Below, in pieces: positions 23,270 through 39,219 of a stretch of DNA of 41,096 nucleotides. This DNA comes from Pseudomonadota bacterium (GTDB taxonomy: Bacteria > Pseudomonadota > Gammaproteobacteria > Steroidobacterales > Steroidobacteraceae), in assembly GCA_021850555.1 (NCBI GenBank), contig JAJZLX010000355.1, positions 1 to 41,096 of the forward strand, read 5' to 3'. The notes beneath the pieces are model-generated. The model made no database searches. It saw only the letters and a list, made by a program, of their open reading frames with translations, and had not been told where the DNA came from. Position 1 is the stretch's first letter. Every line of letters starts with the position of its first letter. The position numbers and the translations under genes were made by a program.

Positions 23270-24406
23270 TCAGCCCATGAGCTTCCGGTGCGAATAGAGC
23301 GACATCAGAATACCGAAACCTGACAGCACCGTCACCACGGAACTGCCGCCGTAACTCACCAGCGGCAGCGGCACGCCGACCACGGGGACCAGGCCGGTGG
23401 TCATGCCGGCATTGATGAAAACGTAAATGAAGAATGTGAGCGCGACGCTGCCGCCGAGCAGCCGGGAGAAGGTGTCCGGTCCCTGCATGGACAGATACAA
23501 CGAGCGGCCGATGACGAAGGCATAGAGCAGCAGCAGCCCCAGCACGCCGAGCAGGCCGAACTCCTCGCCGATCACCGAGAAGATGAAATCCGTGGTCCGC
23601 TCGGGCAGGAAATCGAGCAAAGCCTGGCTGCCGGCCATCCAGCCCTTGCCGAACACCCCGCCCGAGCCGATGGCGATCTGCGACTGGATGATGTGATACC
23701 CGGCGCCGAGCGGATGGGCCTCGGGGTTCAGGTAGCTCACCAGGCGCTCGCGCTGATAGCCGTGCATGAAGCGCATTCCGAACAACATGCCGGCCACGGC
23801 CAGGAGCAAAAGCGTGGCGATGACCCGCTTGCGCAGCCCCGCGAGGAACACCACGGTGAAGCCCCCTGCGCCGATGAGCATGGCGGTTCCGAGGTCGGGC
23901 TCCTTCGCGACCAGCGCCACCGGCATGAGGATGATGGCACTGAGCACGGCGAGGTCGCTCCACCGCGGCGGCAGTGGCCGCTCGTGCAGGTACCAGGCGC
24001 ACATCATGGGTACCGCGAGCTTCATCAGTTCCGATGGCTGGAACTGCACGGGGCCCAGATCGAGCCAGCGCTTGGCGCCGAGGTACACGTGGCCGATGGC
24101 GGCAACGGCCAGCAGCAGCAGGATGCCGACGGCGTAAAGCCAGGGCGACGCGCGGCGCAGCACGTTGGGATTGACCCGCGCGAGGGCGAGCATGATGACC
24201 GCTCCCAGCGCGAGGCGCAGCACGGTTCGAAGCAGCATCGGAGTGTTTTCTGACGAAGCGCTGTAGAGCACTACCAGGCCGAATGCGGCGACGAGACCCA
24301 GGCCGGTCAGGAGCGGGCCATCGACCTTAAGCGCGAGCAGCACCCGCGCCGCCCCGCCAAGCGTGCGACGCGTCCGCGACTCCGTGGACACTTCTTCGTG
24401 GAGCAC
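23270..24406 (-). CDS. rodA: SEDS-family peptidoglycan glycosyltransferase RodA
   Basis: RodA polymerises glycan strands from lipid II within the elongasome, paired with the transpeptidase PBP2 (MrdA). The 378-residue protein has about ten transmembrane segments. SEDS marks include RWLDLGPVQFQPSELMKLAVPM, the periplasmic loop with GWMAGSQ and DFLPERTTDFIFSV carrying the catalytic-region aspartate, and the C-terminal GVPLPLVSYGGSS. The start is a GTG at 24406, 3 nt after the mrdA stop. About 25 hydrophilic residues precede the first helix, so the exact start is less certain. Gene order mrdA-rodA-mltB is standard. Confidence 0.96.
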   Translation of the reverse strand: MLHEEVSTESRTRRTLGGAARVLLALKVDGPLLTGLGLVAAFGLVVLYSASSENTPMLLRTVLRLALGAVIMLALARVNPNVLRRASPWLYAVGILLLLAVAAIGHVYLGAKRWLDLGPVQFQPSELMKLAVPMMCAWYLHERPLPPRWSDLAVLSAIILMPVALVAKEPDLGTAMLIGAGGFTVVFLAGLRKRVIATLLLLAVAGMLFGMRFMHGYQRERLVSYLNPEAHPLGAGYHIIQSQIAIGSGGVFGKGWMAGSQALLDFLPERTTDFIFSVIGEEFGLLGVLGLLLLYAFVIGRSLYLSMQGPDTFSRLLGGSVALTFFIYVFINAGMTTGLVPVVGVPLPLVSYGGSSVVTVLSGFGILMSLYSHRKLMG

Positions 24407-24409
24407 GGC

Positions 24410-26443
24410 CTAGGGCGCCTCCGATGCCAGGACGCGCGAGCCGATCGGAGGATTCTCGGGTCGGGCCGCCTGCTCTAGAGCGGTGAGCGTTGGCGAGACC
24501 CCGGCAACGACCCGCGGCTTGAGGCCTGCGGGCTCCGAGAACGGCTCCGGAGGGGTTGCGGGCAGGAGCTTGCCGTTCGGGCCCAGGAGGTAGGCGTTCA
24601 TGATCTTGCGGGCAATCGGCGCTGCGGCCGTGGCGCCCCAGCCGGCGTGCTCGACCAGGACGGCGACGGCGATACGCGGGGCCTGCACGGGCGCAAAGGC
24701 GATGAACCAGGAATCGTCACGCAGCTTCTCCGGCGTCGCCTTCCTATTGTAGTCGCCGTTCGCCTCCTCGCGAGTCAATTGCGCCGTGCCGGTCTTGCCG
24801 GCGATGGGGTAAGGGCTGTTGATCATGGCCCAGTAGGCGGTGCCGCGGGGATTGGTGGTGACGCCATACATGGCGCCGATGACCACCTTCCATGAGGCCG
24901 GGCTGATCATCGTGAGGTTGCCGTCCAGGATCGGCCGCTTCCAGTGGATCTTGTGGGTGCGCGGATTGCGCAGCCCCGTCACCAGGCGGGGCTTGAAGCT
25001 CAGGCCGCGCGTGGCGAGGATGCTCGTGTAGTGCGCCATCTGTAATGGCGTAGCCAGAAACGAGCCCTGGCCGATGCCGAGGATCACCGTGTCGCCGGGG
25101 TACCAGCCGTCATCGTGTGGGAAATGCTTCGCCATCCAGGCGGGCGTCGGCGCGAGGCCGGACTGCTCACCGGGGATGTCGATGCCGGTGCGGTGGCCGA
25201 AGCCGAAGTTCGGCAGCCAGGCCCCGATCCGGTCGACGCCCATCTTGTACGCGAGACGGTAGAAGTACACGTCGCACGACATGATGATGGCCATTCTCAG
25301 ACCAACCCAGCCGCAGACCTCGTGGGCGGCGTTATGAAAGAGATGGTCGCTGCCAGGCAGGTGCCAGGCGGAGGAGGCATAGATCCGCTTTTTGGGATTG
25401 ACCATGCCGTCGGTCAGGGCCCCGAGAGCGATCGCCGGCTTGATGGTCGAGCCGGTGGGCAGCTGCGCACGCAGCGCCCGGTTGAACAGCGGCAGGTCCG
25501 GATTGTTTACGAGGGCCTGATATTGCTTCTCGCTGATGCCGCGGGCGAAAAGGTTCGGGTCGAATGCCGGAGAGCTGGCCAGGGCGAGGATGTTCCCGTT
25601 CCATGGATCGAGCGCCACCACCGCGCCGTCCCGCCCCTTGAGCAGTTTCTCGGCCAGCCGCTGAATCTTCAGGTCGAGCGAGAGGATGACGTCTTTGCCC
25701 GCCACGGGTGGCTCGACGTGCAGGTCCCGGGCGAGCACGCCCGGCCGGCTCACCGGCCGGCCGAGCGCGTTCACCAGGATCTGACGGTAGCCATTGGTAC
25801 CGTGCAGCTGTTTCTCATAGGCCGCCTCAACCCCGGTCTTGCCGATGACTGCGGTGCCGGCGTAGGCCGCCTGATTGATGTGCTTCAAGTCGCTGGCGCT
25901 GATCGTGCCGACGTAGCCCACGGCATCGACGGCAAGCGACCCGAACGGATACCAGCGCGCCTGCTGCGGGCTCAAGTCGATCCCGGGAAACTCGTAGCGG
26001 CGCACCGCAAAGCGCGCCACTTCCCGCTCCGACAAGTCGAGACGGATCGGTACGCTGTCGAAGCTTTCCTGGGACTTGATGGTGCGCATCAGGTCGGGGA
26101 TGGCATCGGACTGCAGCAGCTTGAGCTTCACCAGATGCTCGAGCGATCCGTGCAGGTGCGGCACCTCATCGGGTGTCAGCATCAGATCGAAAGTCGGTCG
26201 GTTGGAGGCGATGACCTCACCGTCGCTGGCGATGATCAGGCCGCGCGCGGCCGGGATGGGCTCGGTGCGTACGCCATTGGCCTGCGCCAGCACCGAGTAG
26301 TAGTCATGGCGCTCGACCTGCAGGTAGTAGAGGCGTCCGAGCACCGCGAGCGCGAAGAGCACCATCACCGTGCCGGCGAACCACGCACGGCGGTCGAATA
26401 TGCGCTGCTCGCGCCAGTGATCCTTGATGCGGACGGGGGACAT
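24410..26443 (-). CDS. mrdA: Penicillin-binding protein 2, elongation transpeptidase
   Basis: PBP2 cross-links new peptidoglycan during lateral wall growth and activates RodA. The 677-residue protein has one N-terminal membrane anchor (about 21-41), a pedestal/dimerisation domain (about 60-235; EPIPAARGLI) and a transpeptidase domain with all three motifs. These are Ser332-x-x-Lys335 (STIK), the Ser-x-Asp motif of PBP2 proteins at 389-391 (SCD), and Lys550-Thr-Gly (KTGTAQ). The C-terminal 40 or so residues after LLGPNGKLLPA are proline-rich and poorly conserved. The start ATG at 26443 lies 17 nt after mreD. Confidence 0.96.
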   Translation of the reverse strand: MSPVRIKDHWREQRIFDRRAWFAGTVMVLFALAVLGRLYYLQVERHDYYSVLAQANGVRTEPIPAARGLIIASDGEVIASNRPTFDLMLTPDEVPHLHGSLEHLVKLKLLQSDAIPDLMRTIKSQESFDSVPIRLDLSEREVARFAVRRYEFPGIDLSPQQARWYPFGSLAVDAVGYVGTISASDLKHINQAAYAGTAVIGKTGVEAAYEKQLHGTNGYRQILVNALGRPVSRPGVLARDLHVEPPVAGKDVILSLDLKIQRLAEKLLKGRDGAVVALDPWNGNILALASSPAFDPNLFARGISEKQYQALVNNPDLPLFNRALRAQLPTGSTIKPAIALGALTDGMVNPKKRIYASSAWHLPGSDHLFHNAAHEVCGWVGLRMAIIMSCDVYFYRLAYKMGVDRIGAWLPNFGFGHRTGIDIPGEQSGLAPTPAWMAKHFPHDDGWYPGDTVILGIGQGSFLATPLQMAHYTSILATRGLSFKPRLVTGLRNPRTHKIHWKRPILDGNLTMISPASWKVVIGAMYGVTTNPRGTAYWAMINSPYPIAGKTGTAQLTREEANGDYNRKATPEKLRDDSWFIAFAPVQAPRIAVAVLVEHAGWGATAAAPIARKIMNAYLLGPNGKLLPATPPEPFSEPAGLKPRVVAGVSPTLTALEQAARPENPPIGSRVLASEAP

Positions 26444-26460
26444 TCCTGACGGTCAGCGGC

Positions 26461-26934
26461 TCACGTGCGAGGCCGGTAGCTGCGCGAGAGAGCGGTGGCG
26501 AGGATCGGCCAGATCAGCGCGCCGGTCGCAGCCGGCACCCAGCGCAAAGGCGAGATCAGGGGGTGTCCGCTCCAACCGTCGACGGCGAACAGGACGAATT
26601 CATATAGAACGAGCACCGCGAACACCACCAGCGACTGTTGCAGCAACGGCTTGGTGCGGATTCTCTGATGCTCGTGCACCCCGAGGTAGGCCACCAGCGC
26701 CACCGCGAGCGCGTGCTCGCCCAGCACCGGTCCCTGGAAGGCATCGAGCAACAGTCCTGCGAACCAGCCAAGCCCGACGCCGCCGCTCCAGGGCGCCTGG
26801 ATGGACCAATAGAGCACCGTCAGCACCAGGAATTCCGGCCTCACGATGGCAATCCATGCCGGCAGGGGCAGCAGGGTCAGCACGAGCGCGATCAGCGCCG
26901 TCTTGAAAATCGCGCCTCGGGGGGAGGCGCTCAT
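26461..26934 (-). CDS. mreD: Rod-shape determining membrane protein MreD
   Basis: MreD is a small inner-membrane protein that binds MreC and completes the MreBCD elongation scaffold. The 157-residue sequence has five or six predicted membrane segments and the family's central PLERxGLGWFAGLLLDAFQGPVLGEHAL-like region, seen here around residues 50-75 (GLGWFAGLLLDAFQG). ATG at 26934 overlaps the mreC stop codon as ATGA, a coupled junction. Identity rests on topology, length and strict gene order as well as that motif. Confidence 0.94.
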   Translation of the reverse strand: MSASPRGAIFKTALIALVLTLLPLPAWIAIVRPEFLVLTVLYWSIQAPWSGGVGLGWFAGLLLDAFQGPVLGEHALAVALVAYLGVHEHQRIRTKPLLQQSLVVFAVLVLYEFVLFAVDGWSGHPLISPLRWVPAATGALIWPILATALSRSYRPRT

Positions 26935-27980
26935 GGCTTGGGCTGTCCTGTGAGTGAACCGGCGGCCTTAGCCTGTGCCGGTGCGGATCCGGGCTGCTTC
27001 GCACCGGGCTTCTGCGTGGCCGGCGCCGGCGTGCAAGCGACCGGGGCAGCTTTGGGCTTCGGTGCGGGCAGAGGCTGGACCGCAGGGTTGCCGCTCGTGA
27101 GCTGACCACCCCGTAGCTTCAGCGGTGACGCGGGGTTGCCCTGGCGGAACCACAGCAGCATGACCTCGCGGTCGGTCGCAAGGTGCGCGAACGGGGCGAC
27201 CCGCACTCGCGCCAGAGGCTGAGCGGCGCTGGGATGCACTTCGGTCACCCGGCCGACCGGGTAGCCTGAGGGGAAGACGCCGCCGAGACCCGAGGTCACC
27301 AGGACGTCGCCGACCCGGATGTCGGCATTGGCCGGCAGATACGGCAGCGCGAGCGCGTCGGGATCTCCGGTCCCCACCGCTATGGTGCGAAATCCCGTCC
27401 GCTCGTTCTGCACGGGCAGGTCGTGATCGGGGTCCGTGATCAGCTGGACTTCGGCGCTCCAGGGCCCAACGTGTATGGTCTGGCCGACGACCCCGTAATC
27501 GTCGAGCACCGCCTGGTTGCGGAACACGCCGTTGCGCTCGCCGCGATCGACCAGGATGCGCTGGCGCAGGCCGCCGAGCTCGATATTGACGATGTCTGCC
27601 GGCAGCCATCGCTCTGCGACCGGCGGCAAGGCGTGCTTCAATCCGATGAGCGCGGCATTCTGCGCCGCGAGCGCATCGACGCGCAGCGTGCGCATCTCGA
27701 GCTCGTGCAGGCGCGCCCGCAGGCGCCGGTTCTCGCCTTCGAGCGCATGGCGGGAGGCGAATTCCCGCTCCAGCCAATGCCATCCGGTCACCGGGGAGTT
27801 CAGCACGACCTCGACCGGATAGGTGACCGTTTGCAGGGCGAAGCGGACACGCTCGAGCCAGTCGAGCCGCTGATCGAGCACCATGATGACGATCGAGACG
27901 AGCGCATACAGCGAGAACCGGAAGCCAGCGGAGCCCCCGCGGTTTCGCGGCGATCCGCTCCGGGTGCCGAATGCCGCCAC
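26931..27980 (-). CDS. mreC: Rod-shape determining protein MreC with low-complexity C-terminal tail
   Basis: MreC spans the inner membrane once and links MreB filaments to PBP2/RodA in the periplasm. The 349-residue protein has a membrane helix at about 21-37 and a coiled coil at about 72-108 (HALEGENRRLRARLHELEMR). Two beta-barrel lobes follow, about 120-275 (VDRGERNGVFRNQAVLDDYGVVGQ; VLVTSGLGGVFPSGYPVGRV). After about residue 283 comes a 65-residue tail rich in Pro, Ala, Lys and Gln that is not part of the conserved fold and probably forms a flexible periplasmic extension. The start is a GTG at 27980, 14 nt after mreB. Confidence 0.95.
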   Translation of the reverse strand: MAAFGTRSGSPRNRGGSAGFRFSLYALVSIVIMVLDQRLDWLERVRFALQTVTYPVEVVLNSPVTGWHWLEREFASRHALEGENRRLRARLHELEMRTLRVDALAAQNAALIGLKHALPPVAERWLPADIVNIELGGLRQRILVDRGERNGVFRNQAVLDDYGVVGQTIHVGPWSAEVQLITDPDHDLPVQNERTGFRTIAVGTGDPDALALPYLPANADIRVGDVLVTSGLGGVFPSGYPVGRVTEVHPSAAQPLARVRVAPFAHLATDREVMLLWFRQGNPASPLKLRGGQLTSGNPAVQPLPAPKPKAAPVACTPAPATQKPGAKQPGSAPAQAKAAGSLTGQPKP

Positions 27981-27994
27981 GGGACGAGCCCGGG

Positions 27995-29142
<1,148 letters not shown>

Positions 29143-29193
29143 GGCAACATGTATGATTTCTGCACGGATTTTCGTTTTCTTGATGGCACTCTC

Positions 29194-29484
29194 ATGGCCC
29201 TGACCCGCGCGCAAGTCGAAAGCATCGCCCACCTGGCCCGGCTCGAGCTCGAACCGCCTGAAATCCCGGCCTTCCAGGAGAAGCTCTCGCGCATCGTCGA
29301 TTTCATCGGCGAGCTCGACCGCGCCGATACCGAGGGTGTCGCGCCGATGGCCCATCCGCTGCCGGGGCTTTCCCAGCGGCTGCGGCCCGATGCCGTCACC
29401 GAGGAGGACGGGCACGAGCTCTACCAGCGGAACGCGCCGCGGGTCGCCTCGGGCCTGTATCTCGTGCCCAAGGTGATCGAGTGA
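29194..29484 (+). CDS. gatC: Asp/Glu-tRNA(Asn/Gln) amidotransferase subunit C
   Basis: GatC is the small belt-like subunit that holds GatA and GatB together in the amidotransferase that converts mischarged Glu-tRNA(Gln) and/or Asp-tRNA(Asn). The ATG at 29194 gives 96 residues beginning [19 protein letters not shown], the standard family N-terminus. An upstream in-frame ATG at 29149 would add 15 atypical residues. [20 protein letters not shown] and a C-terminal [18 protein letters not shown] follow the family pattern. gatA begins one base after its stop. Confidence 0.96.
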   Translation: MALTRAQVESIAHLARLELEPPEIPAFQEKLSRIVDFIGELDRADTEGVAPMAHPLPGLSQRLRPDAVTEEDGHELYQRNAPRVASGLYLVPKVIE

Positions 29485-29485
29485 C

Positions 29486-30943
29486 ATGATTCACAGGCAC
29501 ACCCTTGCCCGGCTCGCCGGCGATCTGCGCGCCCGCAAGCTCTCGAGCGTCGAGCTGGTGCGCGCCTGCCTTGGGCGCATCGAGGCGAGCCAGCCGGCGC
29601 TCAATGCCTTCATCTCGATCACGGCCGAGCAGGCCCTCGATGCGGCGCAGGCGGCCGACCGGGCGCTCGCACGCGGGGACGGCGGGCCGCTCGCCGGCGT
29701 GCCGATCGGTCACAAGGACCTCTTCTGCACCGCCGGGGTGCGCACCACCTGTGGCTCGCGCATGCTCGAGAATTTCGTCTCGCCCTATGACGCCACGGTG
29801 GTCGAGCGGCTCAAGGCCGCCGGCGCGGTCATGCTCGGCAAGCTCAATATGGACGAGTTCGCCATGGGCTCCTCGAACGAGACCAGCTATTTCGGGCCGG
29901 TGCGCAATCCCTGGAACACGGACAGGGTGCCGGGCGGCTCCTCGGGCGGGTCCGCCGCTGCGGTGTGCGCACGGCTCATTGCGGCGGCGACCGCCACCGA
30001 TACGGGCGGCTCGATCCGCCAGCCCGCCGCGCTTTGCGGCGTGACGGGGATCAAGCCGACGTACGGGCGCGTGTCCCGCTACGGGATGATCGCCTTTGCT
30101 TCCAGTCTCGATCAGGGCGGTGTGATCGCTGCGAGCGCGGAAGACGCGGCCCTGATGCTGCGGGAGATGGCCGGGTTCGACCGGCGCGACTCGACCAGCG
30201 TCGATGCCCCTGTGCCGGACTATGTGAGCGGGCTCGATGCGCCTCTCGATGGCCTCAAGATCGGCGTGTTGAAGGAGTTCTTCGACGAGGGGCTCGATCC
30301 GGACAATGAACGCTGCATCCGCGAGGCGCTCTCGGTCTTTACGCGCCTCGGGGCCGTGCTGCGTGAGGTCAGCCTGCCGAGCATCTCCCTGTCCGTGCCG
30401 GCCTACTATGTGGTCGCCCCGGCGGAGTGCTCCTCGAACCTGGCCCGCTACGACGGGGTGCGTTTCGGCCATCGATGCGAGAGCCCGAGGGACTTGCAGG
30501 ATCTCTACAAGCGCTCCCGCTCCGAGGGGTTCGGCGCCGAGGTCAAGCGGCGCATCATGACCGGCACCTACGTGCTCTCGGCCGGCTACTATGATGCCTA
30601 CTACCTCAAGGCGCAGCGGGTGCGCCAGCTGATCGCGGCGGATTTCCAGCGCGCCTTCGGCGAGGTGGACCTGCTGGTGGGACCCGCGACGCCCACGGCC
30701 GCTTTCCCCTTGGGCGCCAAGGTCGCCGACCCCATCACCATGTACCTGAACGACATTTACACCATCAGCGCCAACCTTGCGGGCGTGCCGGCCATGTCGG
30801 TCCCCTGCGGTTTCGCGCAGGGCCTGCCGGTCGGGCTGCAGATGATCGGGCCTCATTTTGCCGAGCAGCGTCTGCTGCATGCGGCCCATCGCTACCAGCT
30901 GGAGACGGACTGGCACCTGAGGATTCCGGAGCGCTTCGCATGA
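29486..30943 (+). CDS. gatA: Asp/Glu-tRNA(Asn/Gln) amidotransferase subunit A
   Basis: GatA is the amidase subunit that releases ammonia from glutamine for tunnelling to GatB. The 485-residue protein has the complete amidase-signature triad: Lys77 (GHKDLFC), cis-Ser152 in [12 protein letters not shown] and nucleophile Ser176 in [11 protein letters not shown]. These match the spacing of characterised GatA (79, 154, 178 in S. aureus). The substrate-pocket segment [13 protein letters not shown] follows. ATG at 29486 is close behind gatC, and the stop overlaps the gatB start (ATGA), which supports stoichiometric synthesis of the complex. Confidence 0.97.
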   Translation: MIHRHTLARLAGDLRARKLSSVELVRACLGRIEASQPALNAFISITAEQALDAAQAADRALARGDGGPLAGVPIGHKDLFCTAGVRTTCGSRMLENFVSPYDATVVERLKAAGAVMLGKLNMDEFAMGSSNETSYFGPVRNPWNTDRVPGGSSGGSAAAVCARLIAAATATDTGGSIRQPAALCGVTGIKPTYGRVSRYGMIAFASSLDQGGVIAASAEDAALMLREMAGFDRRDSTSVDAPVPDYVSGLDAPLDGLKIGVLKEFFDEGLDPDNERCIREALSVFTRLGAVLREVSLPSISLSVPAYYVVAPAECSSNLARYDGVRFGHRCESPRDLQDLYKRSRSEGFGAEVKRRIMTGTYVLSAGYYDAYYLKAQRVRQLIAADFQRAFGEVDLLVGPATPTAAFPLGAKVADPITMYLNDIYTISANLAGVPAMSVPCGFAQGLPVGLQMIGPHFAEQRLLHAAHRYQLETDWHLRIPERFA

Positions 30944-32454
30944 CAAAATCGTCTGGAACGATTTTGGACGGCGGCAGCCGGCCCAAGGAGCGAGGCGGCG
31001 CAGGGACGGAGCCTCGCAACGGCTGGGAAACGGTCATCGGGCTCGAGATCCACGCCCAGCTCGCGACCCGCTCGAAGATCTTCTCCGGAGCGGCCACCGC
31101 CTACGGGGCCGCTCCCAACACCCAGGCCTGCCTGGTGGATCTGGGGTATCCGGGCGTGCTGCCGGTGCTCAATGCCGAGGCGGTGCGCATGGCGGTGCGC
31201 TTCGGCACGGCGATCGGCGCGCGCATCGCCCGCCAGTCGGTGTTCGCCCGAAAAAACTATTTCTATCCTGATTTGCCCAAGGGCTACCAGATCAGCCAGT
31301 ACGAGCTGCCCATCGTTGCCCACGGGGCGATCGACATCCTGCTCGACGACGGCTCGGTCAAGCGTATCGGCGTCACCCGTGCGCACCTCGAGGAGGATGC
31401 CGGCAAGTCGCTGCACGAGGGGCTGCCGGGCATGACGGGGATCGATCTCAATCGCGCCGGCACCCCGCTCCTCGAGATCGTCTCGGAGCCGCAGCTGCGA
31501 TCGGCCAAGGAAGCCATCGCCTATATGAAAAAAGTGCACACCCTGGTGCGCTATCTCGAGATCTGCGACGGCAACATGCAGGAAGGCTCGTTCCGATGCG
31601 ACGCCAATGTCTCGGTGCGGCCCAAGGGCTCGGACAAGTTGGGCACCCGTACGGAGATCAAGAACGTCAACTCCTTTCGCTTCGTCGAGAAAGCCATCCA
31701 GTACGAGGCGGCGCGCCAGATCGAGCTCATCGAGTCCGGCGGCACGGTCGTGCAGGAGACGCGTCTTTACGACCCCGACAAGGGCGAGACGCGCTCGATG
31801 CGCTCGAAGGAGGAGGCGAACGACTATCGCTACTTCCCCGATCCGGATTTGCTGCCGCTCACGCTGGATGAGGAGTACATCGAAGCCGTCGGGGCGGAAT
31901 TGCCGGAGCTTCCCGATGCCAAGGCGGCGAGGCTCGTGGCGCAGTACGGGCTGCCGGCCTACGACGCGGGTGTGCTCACTGCGAGCCGCGAGCTTGCCGA
32001 TTACTACGAGGCGGTGGCGCGCGCCGTGCCCTCCCAGCCGAAACTCGCCGCGAACTGGGTGATGGGAGATCTCTCGGCGGCATTGAACAAGGAGGGGCTC
32101 GACATCGGGGCGGGGCGCATGCCGGCGGAGCGTCTCGCCGGGCTCCTCACGCGCATCGCCGATGAGACCATCTCGGGCAAGATCGCCAAGGAAGTGTTCG
32201 AGGCCATGTGGACGAGCGGCGACAGCGCGGACCGCGTCATCGAGGCCAAGGGGCTGAAGCAGATCACGGACAGCGCCGCCATCGAGCGGGCGATCGAGGA
32301 GGTGATGGCGAAGAATCCGGCGCAGCTCGCCGAGTATCGCGCGGGCAAGGACAAGCTTTTCGGGTTCTTCGTGGGCCAGGTGATGAAGGCGACCGGGGGC
32401 AAGGCCAATCCCGCGCAGCTCAATGAGTTGTTGAAGAGAAAGCTGCCAGGGTAG
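30940..32454 (+). CDS. gatB: Asp/Glu-tRNA(Asn/Gln) amidotransferase subunit B
   Basis: GatB binds the misacylated tRNA, phosphorylates the side-chain carboxylate with ATP and completes amidation with GatA-derived ammonia. The 504-residue protein has [13 protein letters not shown] near residue 28 and [21 protein letters not shown] in the kinase-like cradle domain. [16 protein letters not shown] and [15 protein letters not shown] follow. The C-terminal helical and YqeY-like tRNA-binding domain ends [16 protein letters not shown]. About 27 N-terminal residues precede the conserved start, slightly more than in many homologues. The start codon overlaps the gatA stop. Confidence 0.97.
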   Translation: MTKSSGTILDGGSRPKERGGAGTEPRNGWETVIGLEIHAQLATRSKIFSGAATAYGAAPNTQACLVDLGYPGVLPVLNAEAVRMAVRFGTAIGARIARQSVFARKNYFYPDLPKGYQISQYELPIVAHGAIDILLDDGSVKRIGVTRAHLEEDAGKSLHEGLPGMTGIDLNRAGTPLLEIVSEPQLRSAKEAIAYMKKVHTLVRYLEICDGNMQEGSFRCDANVSVRPKGSDKLGTRTEIKNVNSFRFVEKAIQYEAARQIELIESGGTVVQETRLYDPDKGETRSMRSKEEANDYRYFPDPDLLPLTLDEEYIEAVGAELPELPDAKAARLVAQYGLPAYDAGVLTASRELADYYEAVARAVPSQPKLAANWVMGDLSAALNKEGLDIGAGRMPAERLAGLLTRIADETISGKIAKEVFEAMWTSGDSADRVIEAKGLKQITDSAAIERAIEEVMAKNPAQLAEYRAGKDKLFGFFVGQVMKATGGKANPAQLNELLKRKLPG

Positions 32455-32459
32455 CCCGG

Positions 32460-32490
32460 GAGGTGAGCTGCATTTGAATCTGCGCACCTC
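32460..32490 (+). terminator. Weak inverted repeat after gatB
   Basis: GAGGTG (32460-32465) and CACCTC (32485-32490) are a 6-bp inverted repeat around 19 nt, just after the gatB stop and before hslO. There is no T-run. It may only be chance; it is listed because it is the only structure seen between gatCAB and hslO. Confidence 0.2.
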
Positions 32491-32513
32491 GCATGATTGA
32501 TTAATCGCGGTCG

Positions 32514-33446
32514 ATGCCCCATCTTGAGACCATGACTGCCGATGTCCATTCCGATCATGTCCGCCGTTTCGTCGTCGAGCATCAGCCCGTGCGCGGGCAC
32601 TGGGTGCATTTGAAGGCTGCCTGGCGCGAGTTGCGTGCGCACGGAGACTACCCGCCCCCGGTGCGCTCCCTGTTGGGGCAAGCTGTAGCGGCTTCGGTGC
32701 TGCTCGCCGCGACGCTGAAGTTCCGCGGTCGCCTGACGCTGCAGCTTCAAGGCAATGGAGCGGTCGGCCTGATGGTCGCCCAATGCACTCACGACTTCCG
32801 CGTCCGTGCGATCGCCCGTTTCGATGAGGGGCAGCTCGAGGCGCTCGGGGCCGAACGCCCTGGCGCCGGCCAGACCTTCCGCTCCCTCGCCGGCAGCGAA
32901 GGCCGGTTCACCGTCACCATCGAGGCAGACGAGCGAAGCCTGCGCTACCAGGGCATCGTGCCGCTCACCGGTGAGTCCCTGGCGGAGTCCCTGGAGGCGT
33001 ATTTTGCCGCTTCGGAGCAGCTTCCGACCCGGGTGCGGCTGGCGGCCGACGAGGAGCACAGTGCGGGCCTGTTGGTGCAGAAGCTGCCCGAGACGGCCGG
33101 GTCCACTGTGGGCGAGGCTTGGGATTCGGCACGAAGAGGCTTCGAGCGGCTGACCGCCCGGGATCTGCTGCGGCGCCCGGTCGAGGACGTCCTGGGGCGG
33201 GGGCTGCCGGCTCATGATCTGCGCCTGTTCCGAGGCTCACCCGTGCAGTTCGAGTGCCGGTGCGGGGAGGGGCGGGTAACGGCGCTGCTGCGAGCGCTGG
33301 GGCCTGAAGAGGTGCGCGATGTGCTTCGGGAGCAAGGTGAGGTCACCGTGACCTGCGAATTCTGTCGCAGGCTCTACCATTTCGACGCCGAAGCGGTCGA
33401 CGCGTTGTTTGCAGATAGCGGGAAAGCCTCTCCGCTGATTCATTGA
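32514..33446 (+). CDS. hslO: Redox-regulated holdase chaperone Hsp33
   Basis: Hsp33 is a cytoplasmic chaperone switched on by oxidative unfolding: oxidation of a zinc-bound cysteine cluster exposes client-binding surfaces. The 310-residue protein keeps all four zinc cysteines, Cys248-x-Cys250 (FECRCGEGR) and Cys281-x-x-Cys284 (CEFCRRLYHF), separated by the same 31 residues as in E. coli. The N-terminal domain contains the expected LLGQAVAASVLLAATLKFRGRLTLQ-type segment around residues 54-78 and LQGNGAVGLMVAQC. It follows gatB by 59 bp and may be read from it or from its own promoter. The start ATG at 32514 has no strong Shine-Dalgarno; an internal ATG six codons downstream is an alternative. 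Confidence 0.96.
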   Translation: MPHLETMTADVHSDHVRRFVVEHQPVRGHWVHLKAAWRELRAHGDYPPPVRSLLGQAVAASVLLAATLKFRGRLTLQLQGNGAVGLMVAQCTHDFRVRAIARFDEGQLEALGAERPGAGQTFRSLAGSEGRFTVTIEADERSLRYQGIVPLTGESLAESLEAYFAASEQLPTRVRLAADEEHSAGLLVQKLPETAGSTVGEAWDSARRGFERLTARDLLRRPVEDVLGRGLPAHDLRLFRGSPVQFECRCGEGRVTALLRALGPEEVRDVLREQGEVTVTCEFCRRLYHFDAEAVDALFADSGKASPLIH

Positions 33447-33509
33447 AGATGCGGCGGCTGCCATCCCTCCGCGCCATCAAAGTCTACGATAAGCCCTTTT
33501 TAAATCAAA

Positions 33510-33519
33510 GAGATATCTC
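33510..33519. promoter_or_regulatory. Perfect 10-bp palindrome GAGATATCTC upstream of the metFH regulator
   Basis: GAGATATCTC is a perfect palindrome lying 15 bp ahead of the -35 box of the regulator promoter. AT-centred palindromes of this kind are typical ArsR-family operators. A related ATCTTGATATATT stretch (33584-33596) lies just before the regulator start codon. Binding by the adjacent regulator is inferred. Confidence 0.4.
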
Positions 33520-33547
33520 CATGCTCCTATGAGCTGACATGCTCCTA
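33520..33547 (+). repeat. 10-bp direct repeat CATGCTCCTA flanking the -35 region
   Basis: CATGCTCCTA occurs at 33520-33529 and again at 33538-33547, 18 bp start to start. The second copy overlaps the -35 hexamer and extends into the spacer; the first abuts the GAGATATCTC palindrome. The order palindrome, repeat, -35/repeat, -10 looks like a designed control region. Confidence 0.55.
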
Positions 33548-33563
33548 GGTTTTTTGCTAAAAT
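33534..33563 (+). promoter_or_regulatory. Promoter of the arsR-metF-metH operon (extended -10)
   Basis: CTGACA (33534-33539, five of six -35 bases) is followed after 18 bp by TAAAAT (33558-33563, five of six -10 bases). TG at 33555-33556 gives an extended -10 (TGCTAAAAT). Transcription would start near 33570, giving a leader of about 30 nt before the regulator. This is the best sigma70 match found in the window. Confidence 0.65.
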
Positions 33564-33601
33564 GCAGTTAAAGAATTGTGCAAATCTTGATATATTGAGG
33601 C

Positions 33602-39185
<5,584 letters not shown>

Positions 39186-39219
39186 TCCGGCTCGGCGGTC
39201 GCGCTCCTTGATCAGTCGA

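Noticed and set aside
23256..24002. N-terminal extension that would fuse a 249-residue segment to MltB
   Set aside because: The extension is an out-of-frame reading of rodA; a GTG with Shine-Dalgarno and a signal peptide at 23255 marks the true mltB start.
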